Source: Phycisphaerales bacterium
Lineage (GTDB): Bacteria; Planctomycetota; Phycisphaerae; Phycisphaerales; SM1A02
Direction of reading: 5' to 3'
Length of the DNA stretch: 64,000 bases
Assembly (NCBI GenBank): GCA_028278245.1
Contig: JANQEQ010000173.1
Span: 62,001 to 126,000, forward strand
Shown piece by piece: positions 7,991 to 16,987 of this stretch (the first letter of the stretch is position 1; the number at the start of each line of letters is the position of its first letter). A model generated the notes under the pieces. The model ran no database searches and was not told the DNA's origin. It saw only the letters and a program-made list of their open reading frames with translations. The position numbers were made by a program, and so were the translations under genes.

Positions 7991-10912
7991 CTAAACGATG
8001 ATGTTGACAATCTGGCCCGGTACGACAATCACCTTGCGGACCGCCTTGTCGGCGATCAATTCCTGAATACGCGGATCCTTCAATGCCTCCTCCTCGATCG
8101 TTTTTTGATCGGCATCAGGGGCAACATTGATGCGGCTGCGCACTTTTCCCTTGATCTGTACCGGCAGCTCGATCGTTTCATCCTGCAGCATCGTTTCATC
8201 AACCGTTGGCCAGGTCGCCTGCGTGATGGAAGATTCGTGCCCCAGCTTGCTCCACAATTCCTCTGCGATGTGCGGGGCAAACGGTGAGAGTATGATTGCA
8301 AAACGCTCCAATTGATCGGCCGTCAATCTACCAACTTTGATCGCCTGGTTGGTCCACTCGATCATCGCTGCGATAGCGGTGTTCATTGCCAGGCGATCGA
8401 TATCCGATCCGACCTTGGCGATCGTTCGATGCAGCGCGCGTTCGAGTTGGTCATCGTGCTGATCTTGCAGCATCAGTTCGCCGGTTTCTTCGTTGATGAC
8501 TAGGCGCCAGACACGCTGGAGGAAACGATACACCCCGACGATGTCACGCGTGTTCCACGGTTTGGTCGCCTCCAGCGGCCCCATGTACATCTCGTAAAGA
8601 CGGAATGTATCAGCGCCGAAATCGTGAATGATGTCATCGGGATTGATGACGTTCTTGAGCGACTTGCTCATCTTGGCAGTTACTTGTGTGACCGGTTTAC
8701 CGTTGGCTTTCTCGACGAACTTATCTTCACCGATTTCTTCCACATCATCAGTGGGGACGAGTGACTTGTCAGCGCGCTGATATGCAAACGAAGTTATCAA
8801 TCCCTGGTGGAAGAGACGAATGAACGGCTCGGAAGTTGAGATTTCTCCCAAATCGTAGAGCATTTTGTGCCAGAAGCGGGCATAGAGAAGATGCAGCACG
8901 GAGTGTTCCGCGCCACCGATGTAAAGGTCGACGCCGGCTGATGTGGCCTGCTTGTCATCAACCGCACCGGTCATCCAGTAACGCTCCGCATCCTGACCGG
9001 CAAGGCGATCATTATTCCGGGGGTCGCAAAAGCGCAGGTAATACCAGCACGAACCGGCCCAGCCGGGCATCGTGTTTGTTTCACGGATCACCGTTTCAGC
9101 AGGATCGAGAACATCCGGCGAAACACCCGCTTCGCCAGCAGTGGTATGTACCCAATCAGTTGCTTTGGCCAGCAGCGGCTGTGGATCATCTGATTCGATC
9201 GGGTGATAGTCCTCCATCTCCGGTAACAACACCGGCAGATGTTCTTCATCCACCGCATAATGATTGCCATTCTGATCAAACACTATCGGGAAAGGCTCAC
9301 CCCAGTAGCGCTGCCGGGAGAATAACCAGTCGCGCAACTTGTAATTCACCTTTGCCTTGCCGATATTTTTTTCTTCCAACCAGGCAGTGATTTTTTCTTT
9401 CGCCTGCTCGGTGGGCAGATTATTGATGTCTATGCCGTTTTCTGTGTTAGCCGAGTTAATGCTAACTCCATCACCCGCCCATGCTTCATCGCGTATGTCA
9501 ACCTCGCCACCGGTAATGACCTGCGTGATGAGCAGATCAAATGCACGGGCAAAATCGTGATCGCGTTGATCGTGTGCCGGGACAGCCATGATCGCGCCGT
9601 GGCCGTAACCCATGAGGACATAATCAGCTGTCCAGATTGGGATGTTTGAATTGTTGACGGGATTGATGGCATAAATGCCGGTGAATACACCGGTTTTTTC
9701 CTTGGATTCGGCCATGCGATCGAGATCACTGCGATGTCGCGCCTGTTCGACATAAGTGCGCAGTGCATCGACATCCGTCTCCTGCCTGGGATTCTTCAGC
9801 ACATCTTCGATCAAAGGGTGCTCCGGCGCAACGACCATGAATGTAGCGCCGAACAAAGTGTCCGGGCGCGTGGTGTAAACGCGAAGTGTTTTTGTGGGAT
9901 CATCAGGAGCTTCGGCAAGGGGGAAATCCACTTCCGCGCCTTCGCTGCGGCCGATCCACTCGCGCTGCATTGCCAAAGTAGATTCAGGCCATTCCAGATC
10001 TGCCAAATCGTTGAGTAGACGATCGGCGTACGCGGTGATACGAAACATCCACTGCTTGAGCGGCTTGCGATAAACCGGGTGCTGGCCGCGCTCACTCTTG
10101 CCGTCAATCACTTCCTCATTAGCCAGAGCAGTGCCCAGTTTGGGGCACCAGTTCACCATCTGCTCATCGAGATAAGCCAGACGATGATTATCAATGAAAC
10201 GACGTTGCTCCTGTGGATCAAGATCACGCCACGAGCGCACATCATCTGCGGAAGATTCCTCGTTGGAAGTGTGAACGATTGCATCTTCACAACCTACACA
10301 AATTGTGCCTGCTTCCAGTTCGTTGATCAGTTCATCAACGTGCCGGGCGCGATCCTGGTTCGTGTCGTACCAGGCGTGATATGCCTTGAGCCAGATCCAC
10401 TGTGTCCAGCGGTAGTAATCCGGATCAATCGTGGAGACTTCGCGATTCCAGTCGTAGGAAAAACCGAAGCGCTGAAGTTGCCGCTTGAAGGTTTCGATTG
10501 CATTCTTCGTGGTGATGGCAGGGTGCACGCCGGTGGTGATGGCATATTGCTCTGCTGGCAGGCCGAACGCATCCCACCCCATCGGGTGCAGCACGTTGTG
10601 GCCGGTGAGTTTTTTGTATCGGCTGACAATATCAGTGGCGGTGTACCCTTCGGGATGCCCCACGTGCAGTCCTGCACCGGAAGGATAGGGATACATATCC
10701 AGGCAATAGAATTTCGGCTTGTTCACATCAAAATCAGAGTCACCGGGATTGGGTTGGCGGAAGGTGTTGCTCTCACTCCAATACTGTTGCCAACGCGTCT
10801 CGATATCCCGGGCAAGTTGAGCGGTATAGCGGAACGAAGGGTGTTGGCTCTGGTCCGGCATATCCGTGCCGTGCTTGGTTGTATGAGTTGTGTGGGGGGG
10901 AGGGTTCGTCAT
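7991..10912 (-). CDS. leuS: Leucyl-tRNA synthetase
   Basis: LeuRS charges tRNA-Leu. At 973 residues from the ATG at 10912 it is long for a bacterial form (about 860). The HIGH-type motif is HVGHPEGYTATD, and the second ATP motif AKMSKSLKN is present. An editing (CP1) domain follows the first part of the active site. An extra segment (CVGCEDAIVHTSNEES) precedes the LAYLDEQMVNWCP zinc/insert region, as in several long LeuRS. The N-terminus carries 17 residues rich in Pro, Thr and His before the conserved part. The ATG at 10963 (MPDQ-type) is not used here because MTNPPP at 10912 is in frame and upstream of MPDQ. A hairpin lies in the leader at 10963-10981. Confidence 0.96.
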   Translation of the reverse strand: MTNPPPHTTHTTKHGTDMPDQSQHPSFRYTAQLARDIETRWQQYWSESNTFRQPNPGDSDFDVNKPKFYCLDMYPYPSGAGLHVGHPEGYTATDIVSRYKKLTGHNVLHPMGWDAFGLPAEQYAITTGVHPAITTKNAIETFKRQLQRFGFSYDWNREVSTIDPDYYRWTQWIWLKAYHAWYDTNQDRARHVDELINELEAGTICVGCEDAIVHTSNEESSADDVRSWRDLDPQEQRRFIDNHRLAYLDEQMVNWCPKLGTALANEEVIDGKSERGQHPVYRKPLKQWMFRITAYADRLLNDLADLEWPESTLAMQREWIGRSEGAEVDFPLAEAPDDPTKTLRVYTTRPDTLFGATFMVVAPEHPLIEDVLKNPRQETDVDALRTYVEQARHRSDLDRMAESKEKTGVFTGIYAINPVNNSNIPIWTADYVLMGYGHGAIMAVPAHDQRDHDFARAFDLLITQVITGGEVDIRDEAWAGDGVSINSANTENGIDINNLPTEQAKEKITAWLEEKNIGKAKVNYKLRDWLFSRQRYWGEPFPIVFDQNGNHYAVDEEHLPVLLPEMEDYHPIESDDPQPLLAKATDWVHTTAGEAGVSPDVLDPAETVIRETNTMPGWAGSCWYYLRFCDPRNNDRLAGQDAERYWMTGAVDDKQATSAGVDLYIGGAEHSVLHLLYARFWHKMLYDLGEISTSEPFIRLFHQGLITSFAYQRADKSLVPTDDVEEIGEDKFVEKANGKPVTQVTAKMSKSLKNVINPDDIIHDFGADTFRLYEMYMGPLEATKPWNTRDIVGVYRFLQRVWRLVINEETGELMLQDQHDDQLERALHRTIAKVGSDIDRLAMNTAIAAMIEWTNQAIKVGRLTADQLERFAIILSPFAPHIAEELWSKLGHESSITQATWPTVDETMLQDETIELPVQIKGKVRSRINVAPDADQKTIEEEALKDPRIQELIADKAVRKVIVVPGQIVNIIV

Positions 10913-10962
10913 GGTTTGGACTGATCGGTTGGTTGAATGTGAATACTGTTCATAAACAACAA

Positions 10963-10981
10963 GGCCCCGCGCTGCGAGGCC
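10963..10981 (-). terminator. Leader hairpin / possible attenuator upstream of leuS
   Basis: On the minus strand GGCCTCGC and GCGGGGCC form an 8-bp stem (one G-U pair) with a 3-base loop. TTGTTGTTT follows, then leuS begins about 50 bases further. This is an intrinsic-terminator shape in a synthetase leader, so transcription attenuation is possible. No T-box AGGGTGG-type element is visible, and I see no Leu-rich leader peptide. Confidence 0.5.
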
Positions 10982-11148
10982 CTGACTGGTGATATGACAG
11001 AATCCCGCGCGCAAGCTACCCGGATAAAAGCAGGAGAAGTAATGGCGAGATGACTATGACCTTATGACACATCGTGCATCAGTGTATCGACAGAATTGCA
11101 GGGGGCAAATCAGTATGATCAGGTAAAGCTCAGAATTCGCCGGTGCGA

Positions 11149-12561
11149 TCAGGCTTTCTCAGCGCGTTTCCGGGCGAGATTTGCCAGATGTCGCTTGGCC
11201 TCACCGACCAGATAAAAGCTCCCGGTTACACAGATCAGGTCATCGCGGCCGACGGCTCGGGAAGCCAGATTGAGCGCATCGGGCAGGTTTTTCGCGACCT
11301 GGCTCATCTTGCCGCTGATCTCACGGAGTTGCTTCTGGAGCATTTCCGGATCAGCGGCCCGGGGATTGCCCTTGGCCTTGGTGAAAATGATTTTATCACC
11401 GCCCAGGGCGATCTTTTCCAGCAGGGCGGGGATGTCCTTATCCTCACAGCAGCCGAAAACGCAGACCATTGAGTCATAAGGAACGTGAGCCCCGATGCAG
11501 CGTATCAACGCCGTGAGGGCAGCGGGATTGTGAGCACCGTCGACCAGGATCCGAGGGCGTTCCCAGACGATTTCCATGCGACCGGGGGTGGAGGTTTTTG
11601 ACAACCCCTCATGCATCGGAACTTCAGGAAAATCAAATCCCCTGTTTTTCAATGTATCCACCACGGAGAGTGCCATGGCACAGTTCATGGCCTGGTGTTC
11701 GCCGGGCAGAGGCACCGGTAGATGCATGAACTGGCTGGTTTCAGTCACGATGCAAATGCGGCTATGCGGTGCGCGTCCCTCGCCCGCTCCGAAGCGGCAG
11801 CTGAATTCGATATCCTTGGTGACGATCTTCAGCGGAGCATCAACTTCCTGGGCAACCTCGCGCAGAACTTCCTCAACCGCTTCATCCTGCAGGCAGGTGA
11901 TGACCGGTACGCCCTGTTTGATGATGCCTGCTTTTTCCCGGGCAATCTCCGGAAGGGTGTTACCGAGGAAATGTGCGTGATCGTGCGCGATACGGGTAAT
12001 GACCGAAACTTCCGGAATGATGATGTTGGTCGAATCGAATCGGCCGCCTAGACCGGTTTCGATGACAGCCAGATCCACGGCCTGCTCCGCAAAATACAGG
12101 AATGCCACGGCAGTGATGATCTCAAAGAATGTCGGCTCTTCCTTCAGTTTGGCAGCCGCTTCGGATGTACGACGCATCAGATCGGTGAAATCGGAGCGGG
12201 GGATTTCCTGATCATTCAGAGCGATGCGTTCGCGGACATCAATCAGGTGGGGGCTGGTGTAGCGGCCCACGGCATAACCGCACCCTTCCAGCATGGAGGC
12301 AATCATCGCCACGGTGGAACCCTTGCCGACGGTGCCTGCCACATGGACCATTCTGATCTGCTGCTGGGGATTATCCAGCTTATCCATGAGTGCGTTCATC
12401 CGGTCCAGCTTGAACATGTCCCGGCTGAGGCGCATGGCACGGAGTTGCTCGTAATCCGTCCGGTCCATCAGATACCGAACGGCGTTGGAATACGTAGAAA
12501 TCTCGCTTACGGCTTTGGGTGTCGGCCGCTTTTTATCTTTCGGAGGTGCAGTTTTAGTCAT
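11149..12561 (-). CDS. folC: Folylpolyglutamate synthase / dihydrofolate synthase
   Basis: FolC adds glutamate to dihydropteroate or folates, using ATP, in the cytoplasm. The 470-residue product has the Mur-ligase fold. Its P-loop is GTVGKGST (Val where Asn is usual). The family block YTSPHLIDVRERI follows, then FFEIITAVAFLYFA, the metal-site region VIETGLGGRFDSTN, the HDHAHFLGNTLPEIAREKAGI block, and ILVDGAHNPAA near the C-terminal domain. A Lys/Pro-rich 15-residue start precedes the conserved part. It lies 237 bases before leuS on the same strand. It is divergent from the LOG-family gene, with an operator-like palindrome in between. Two other folate-cycle genes, folA and thyA, lie elsewhere in the window. 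Confidence 0.93.
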   Translation of the reverse strand: MTKTAPPKDKKRPTPKAVSEISTYSNAVRYLMDRTDYEQLRAMRLSRDMFKLDRMNALMDKLDNPQQQIRMVHVAGTVGKGSTVAMIASMLEGCGYAVGRYTSPHLIDVRERIALNDQEIPRSDFTDLMRRTSEAAAKLKEEPTFFEIITAVAFLYFAEQAVDLAVIETGLGGRFDSTNIIIPEVSVITRIAHDHAHFLGNTLPEIAREKAGIIKQGVPVITCLQDEAVEEVLREVAQEVDAPLKIVTKDIEFSCRFGAGEGRAPHSRICIVTETSQFMHLPVPLPGEHQAMNCAMALSVVDTLKNRGFDFPEVPMHEGLSKTSTPGRMEIVWERPRILVDGAHNPAALTALIRCIGAHVPYDSMVCVFGCCEDKDIPALLEKIALGGDKIIFTKAKGNPRAADPEMLQKQLREISGKMSQVAKNLPDALNLASRAVGRDDLICVTGSFYLVGEAKRHLANLARKRAEKA

Positions 12562-12615
12562 GAGTTTGTGCAGTTTATCAGATTTGCGTCATAAATGCAA
12601 TTGTTTGAATGTAAG

Positions 12616-12644
12616 TTCACGTGAATCAAGATGTTATGATTCAC
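12616..12644. promoter_or_regulatory. Operator-like nested palindromes between folC and the LOG-family gene
   Basis: A perfect 8-bp inverted repeat, GTGAATCA and TGATTCAC, has an 8-base spacer (12621-12644). It overlaps a second palindrome, TTCACGTGAA, at 12616-12625. Such a structure in a divergent promoter region fits a dimeric regulator's binding site. The regulator is not identified. Confidence 0.45.
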
Positions 12645-12730
12645 GGCGTTTTGAAGTCAAACAACAACATTCAACAAGCAGACGGGTGTGATCGGCCGAG
12701 CTACCATGACTCAATCCACAGGAGTGAACC

Positions 12731-13549
12731 ATGACCAACGGGCAAACATTACCGAATGATCACAAAGTTGCCATGCCTTTTGAATCCTGGCGTGTGTTCC
12801 GCATCATGAGCGAGTTTGTCGACGCGTTCGATACCATGGCTCGAGTGGGCCCGGCGGTGAGTGTGTTCGGTTCAGCACGGACCGAGCCGGGAAATAAATA
12901 CTACGAACTGGCGGTTGAAACAGCCTACAAGCTCGCTAAAGCCGATTTCGCGGTCATCACCGGCGGGGGTCCGGGCATCATGGAAGCAGCGAACAAAGGA
13001 GCTGCCGATGCAGGAGGAACAAGTGTCGGCCTGAATATCACGCTTCCCCTGGAACAGCTTCCCAATGGTTATCAGAACGTCGAGATGGATTTTCGTTACT
13101 TCTTCATTCGGAAAGTGATGTTCGTCAAGTACGCGCGGGGATTCGTGATCTTTCCCGGCGGATTCGGCACGATGGACGAGTTCTTCGAATCACTGACCCT
13201 CATGCAGACGCTGAAAGTCGTTCCTTTCCCCGTAGTTCTGATGGGTTCCGATTACTGGTCAGGAATTCTGCAGTGGATGCGCGAGGTGATGCTCGAACAG
13301 TTTCAGTCGATCAGCCATGAGGATTTCGATCTTTTTCAGGTCACCGACTCATCCGATGAAGCAGTGGACATCATCTATGAGACTCACATTGGGAAACGCA
13401 AGTTCGCGACCCAACTGCCCCGGTTCAAGGATGATGAGATGGAAATCAAGAGCGGTGAGGGAACGCGACTGGGCGTTGAACCACGACGAGGTGGACGCGT
13501 CAGAAAGCCCTACGAACGGAAAGAGAATGGAGACGATGACACCAAGTAG
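12731..13549 (+). CDS. LOG-family protein (Rossmann fold, TIGR00730-type)
   Basis: This 272-residue protein has both family signatures, GGGPGIMEAANKGA and PGGFGTMDEFFESL. Many LOG proteins are cytokinin riboside 5'-monophosphate phosphoribohydrolases that release free base from nucleotides. They were long misnamed lysine decarboxylases. The catalytic Arg/Glu residues of the PGGxGTxxE motif are present. The C-terminal 50 residues are charged (Lys/Arg/Glu) and unlike the core. GGAG at 12721-12724 lies 6 bases before the ATG. The exact substrate in bacteria of this kind is unclear. Confidence 0.88.
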   Translation: MTNGQTLPNDHKVAMPFESWRVFRIMSEFVDAFDTMARVGPAVSVFGSARTEPGNKYYELAVETAYKLAKADFAVITGGGPGIMEAANKGAADAGGTSVGLNITLPLEQLPNGYQNVEMDFRYFFIRKVMFVKYARGFVIFPGGFGTMDEFFESLTLMQTLKVVPFPVVLMGSDYWSGILQWMREVMLEQFQSISHEDFDLFQVTDSSDEAVDIIYETHIGKRKFATQLPRFKDDEMEIKSGEGTRLGVEPRRGGRVRKPYERKENGDDDTK

Positions 13550-13607
13550 TGTAAGCCGCATCTGACGAGTCCTCGCACAAATGTGGATGTGAGTGGGGGG
13601 ACTACGG

Positions 13608-14747
13608 TTAGTCTATTGCCGGGAAGATGTTGAGTTCCGTACTGAAATGCTGAGCATACGCTGAGCGAAGATGTTGCGTCACAGTATCCACTGTGGAGGG
13701 ATGACAAAGGATGATTGCTGAACCACCGAAGCCGCCTCCGGTCATGCGCGCGCCGAAGACGCCGGGAATGTTCTTCCGGACGATATCAACGATCGTATCC
13801 AGTTCCGGACAGCTCACCTCATAGAGATCACGCAGTGAATCGTGGCTGGCAAACATCAATTGCCCAAATTGTTTGAGATTGCCCTGTTGGAGAGCTGCGA
13901 CGGCACCGAGCGTGCGCCGATTTTCCTCGATCACATGCAGGGCGCGGTTGTGCAGAACGGGATTAAGCTGAGCCTGATTGAGATCATGGAGTGTTGCGTC
14001 ACGCAGAGACATCACTCCCATTGTTTGGGCAGCCGTTTCACATGCAGCGCGCCGCTCGGCATATTCACCGGAGGTCAGATCGTGCCGCACCTGTGTATCT
14101 ACGATGAGAAGAGTTGCCTGGTGAGTATCCCACAACGGCATTGTGCGGATTTCATTGGATCGACAATCAATCAGCATCACTTGCCCGGGTTGACCAGATA
14201 CAGCAACCAGCATGTCCATGATGCCGCACGGCGTACCTGGAAATGTATGTTCCGCCTGCTGACACCACTGTACTTTTTCCTGCGGTGAAAGTTCAGTGTC
14301 CAGAACCTCTTCCAGCGTAGATGCCATGGCGACTTCAATAGCGGCGCTGCTGCTGAGACCGGCCCCGATCGGAATCGTACTGGTGAGCAGCAGGTCGATA
14401 TTGGGGAGTTCATACCCATGCTGTTTGAACTGCTCCACGACGCCCAGCAGGTAGTTCATCCACCGTGGTTCGAGAAGGGGCTCAAGCGGTTGGGTCAGGT
14501 CGATCTCGTACCGCTCATTCAGATCCAGGGCATAACAGGTTGAACACTGTCGATCTGTCGGCGAAGCCAGAATGTAAGCGAAGCGATCCAGAGGGATGGG
14601 CAGGGTGAAACCCTGGTTGTAATCGGTGTGCTCACCGATGAGGTTGACGCGTCCCGGGGCGGATGCGATATGTTCATGTGGTTTCTGGAATTGCGCGAGA
14701 AATGCATCGGAAGCACGGGATATCAATGCAGGGTCCTGGGAATTCAT
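13608..14747 (-). CDS. galK: Galactokinase
   Basis: GalK phosphorylates galactose at C1 with ATP, the first committed step of the Leloir pathway. The GHMP-kinase landmarks are all present: APGRVNLIGEHTDYNQG near residue 30, the ATP loop PIGAGLSSSAAIEVA, and the C-terminal MTGGGFGGSAI. The product is 379 residues from the ATG at 14747, close to the usual length. An in-frame ATG at 14804 would add 19 residues with no family match. No galT or galE is visible in the window. The gene is divergent from the Na/Pi symporter gene. A C-run followed by ACTC lies about 10 bases beyond its stop. Confidence 0.94.
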   Translation of the reverse strand: MNSQDPALISRASDAFLAQFQKPHEHIASAPGRVNLIGEHTDYNQGFTLPIPLDRFAYILASPTDRQCSTCYALDLNERYEIDLTQPLEPLLEPRWMNYLLGVVEQFKQHGYELPNIDLLLTSTIPIGAGLSSSAAIEVAMASTLEEVLDTELSPQEKVQWCQQAEHTFPGTPCGIMDMLVAVSGQPGQVMLIDCRSNEIRTMPLWDTHQATLLIVDTQVRHDLTSGEYAERRAACETAAQTMGVMSLRDATLHDLNQAQLNPVLHNRALHVIEENRRTLGAVAALQQGNLKQFGQLMFASHDSLRDLYEVSCPELDTIVDIVRKNIPGVFGARMTGGGFGGSAIILCHPSTVDTVTQHLRSAYAQHFSTELNIFPAID

Positions 14748-14985
14748 GGCAAACTCATATCCGGAGCACGACGGTAGGGGATCCCAGTTACGCGATGTTG
14801 TCAAATCAAATAGGTGAGAAGCAACCCGGAATTCACATCATCTGAAATTGAGCCACAATTCACTCATTCGTTCGCGGTAAGCATAGATGAGCCTGCTTGG
14901 GTACTCTATGATCCGCACTTCCCAACACATTCTTTACCAAATCTGAACACAATCATAACAATGAGCTGGGCCGGGCTTTCCTGTC

Positions 14986-16203
14986 GTGTCCAACACTGAA
15001 ACCTCCATCTCTACTCGAGCAGAGCATTCCCCGGCACGCACCTGGGCCAGTGCAGTAACGGCGTTGATTTTTCTGTATCTGTTTCTCTGCGCAATTAATG
15101 TGATGGGATCGGGATTGAAATCGATGGGGAAGAGTTCGGATTGGCTGACCAATATACTGGCTCATGCCAACAATCCATTTGTCGCGCTGATGGGATCAGT
15201 GTTGATTACCGCCATCGTGCAGAGTTCATCTTTCACGACGGCGCTCATCATCACGCTGGTGGCAGCGACCAATGCAGACGGCTCACCCATTTTGTCTCCC
15301 GCAACGGCCGTCTATGCGATCATGGGAGCGAATATCGGCACAAGCGTAACCAACACTATCGTGTCTTTCGGAAATGTGCGGATCAAACGACAGTTTCGAC
15401 GCGCTTTTACTGCAGCCATCGTTCATGACATTTTCAATTGGCTGACCGTTGCAATGCTATTCCCACTGGAATGGATAACGGATGCCTGGCTGATCAAAGG
15501 TGATGGAGGGATTCTGAAGGTCGGTTCGCAGTGGTTGGCAGATTTTCTCGCCTTGCCGGAAGTTTCCAAACCGCACAGTCCGGTGAAAGTGATCACCAAA
15601 CCAGTTGTGAATGGCGTGGAGTGGATCAGCGAACATCTGTTCAGCAACGAAATCTGGATGAGCGGTTTTATCGCCGGCCTGGGTCTGATTCTGTTGTTTA
15701 TTTCACTGTCGATGATGGTGAAGAACCTCAAGGGCGCCTTGCTGCGCCGGATTGAGGGTATGTTCAGACGTGTCTTCTTCCGCAATGATGTTTCTGCGTA
15801 CGGCGTCGGAGCGATGACAACCGTGCTGGTGCAATCAAGTTCAGTGACCACCAGCCTGATTGTGCCTCTGGCCGGAGCGGGTGCAGTAAAACTGAAGCGC
15901 GTCTTTCCCTACACATTAGGCGCGAATCTGGGAACAACAGTAACAGGCGTGATTGCGGCAACGGCCAATCCGGTCACCGGTGCGGTGACTGTGGCGATAG
16001 CACATGTCACCTTCAACATCCTGGGGACACTGATCTGGTATCCATTGCGACGAATTCCCATCGGGATTGCACGGTGGTATGGTGATTTGGCATCACGATC
16101 CAAGCGATACGCCCTGTTTTTCCTGTTTGGCATGTTTGTCATCGTGCCGTTTATTGGGGTCTTTGTCACGGAATGGATGATCAGGATTTTTTCCGGCTCA
16201 TAA
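14986..16203 (+). CDS. Na+/phosphate cotransporter (NptA / PNaS family)
   Basis: The 405-residue membrane protein has two inverted repeats, each with the family QSSS signature: ITAIVQSSSFTTALII and TTVLVQSSSVTTSLIV. Each repeat is followed by a Gly/Asn motif (MGANIGTSVTNT, LGANLGTTVTGV). These proteins import inorganic phosphate with sodium across the inner membrane. About eight hydrophobic segments can be counted. The only start that keeps the conserved N-terminal helix is GTG at 14986, since the nearby ATG at 14961 is in another frame. The next gene, 12 bases on, encodes a PhoU-like protein, a pairing often seen in this family. Confidence 0.9.
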   Translation: MSNTETSISTRAEHSPARTWASAVTALIFLYLFLCAINVMGSGLKSMGKSSDWLTNILAHANNPFVALMGSVLITAIVQSSSFTTALIITLVAATNADGSPILSPATAVYAIMGANIGTSVTNTIVSFGNVRIKRQFRRAFTAAIVHDIFNWLTVAMLFPLEWITDAWLIKGDGGILKVGSQWLADFLALPEVSKPHSPVKVITKPVVNGVEWISEHLFSNEIWMSGFIAGLGLILLFISLSMMVKNLKGALLRRIEGMFRRVFFRNDVSAYGVGAMTTVLVQSSSVTTSLIVPLAGAGAVKLKRVFPYTLGANLGTTVTGVIAATANPVTGAVTVAIAHVTFNILGTLIWYPLRRIPIGIARWYGDLASRSKRYALFFLFGMFVIVPFIGVFVTEWMIRIFSGS

Positions 16204-16215
16204 CGAGGCGCTGTG

Positions 16216-16890
16216 ATGTTATTCAAACAACTTTTTTCAGTACTGAAATCAGCCGAGCACTTGGACAATGCCTTTGAGGAATTTCATCGCATGCTGCAAC
16301 ATGCGCGGTGGATGATCGAACAGGCCAATGACGTTCTGAAGGGGAAGGCTCAGGCAAAGGATGTACGAGAAATACTCTTTACCAGAGATCAGGAAATTAA
16401 CAAATTGCTCATGGAAGTTCGTGGCAATATCGTCAGGCACCTTACGATCACCCCGAGCATTGATGTAGCAGCGTGCCTGACGCTGATGAATTGCGCCAAG
16501 GATGCCGAGCGACTTGGAGATTATGCGAAGAACCTGTTTGAGGTTGGCGAACTGGTGAAGGCGGGATTTTTTGAATCGCCTTATCAGGAATCGATAGCCG
16601 AGATTCGCCAGGAGACCGATGCGCTATTCGCGCAGGTGATCCAGGCATTTCTGGAATCTCACGCTCCGTCGGCAAAGGAAGCTATCCGTACTTCAGTCGA
16701 CCTTAGTCGACGTTGCGACCGGCTGATTGAACAACTCCTGCAGGAACAGGAGGATATTTCCGCCCACGAAGCGGTGACTTACACGCTGATCATTCGGTAT
16801 TTCAAGCGCATCATCGCTCATCTGGGGAATATCTGCACCGCGGTCACGGGAAAAGTCGACAAGCTGGATTTTCACCCCAAGTCAAAGTGA
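16216..16890 (+). CDS. PhoU-like / DUF47 helical protein
   Basis: The 224-residue product is all-helical and has two PhoU-like repeats, with REILFTRDQEINKLLMEVR in the first and SVDLSRRCDRLIEQLL in the second. A conserved NCAKDAERLGDYAKNL segment resembles the metal-cluster E/DxxxD motif of PhoU. It is placed directly after a Na/Pi symporter gene, so it probably modulates phosphate uptake at the membrane's inner face. GTG at 16213 and ATG at 16216 are adjacent. The ATG is chosen because GAGG at 16205-16208 lies 7 bases from it. Confidence 0.85.
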   Translation: MLFKQLFSVLKSAEHLDNAFEEFHRMLQHARWMIEQANDVLKGKAQAKDVREILFTRDQEINKLLMEVRGNIVRHLTITPSIDVAACLTLMNCAKDAERLGDYAKNLFEVGELVKAGFFESPYQESIAEIRQETDALFAQVIQAFLESHAPSAKEAIRTSVDLSRRCDRLIEQLLQEQEDISAHEAVTYTLIIRYFKRIIAHLGNICTAVTGKVDKLDFHPKSK

Positions 16891-16987
16891 AATCCTGATG
16901 TTGCCACCACTTGTGGATCCAACCGTTGCCCGGGGGAGTGAATCAACATCCCTTTGAATTGCCATAGGGTTCGGCATCGACGCTGCC

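Noticed and set aside
10079-10924. Long plus-strand ORF opposite leuS
   Set aside because: It is a shadow of the leuS reading frame, with no motifs or ribosome-binding site.
10920-11148. T-box riboswitch in the leuS leader
   Set aside because: No AGGGTGG-type antiterminator or specifier loop could be found; only a hairpin remains.
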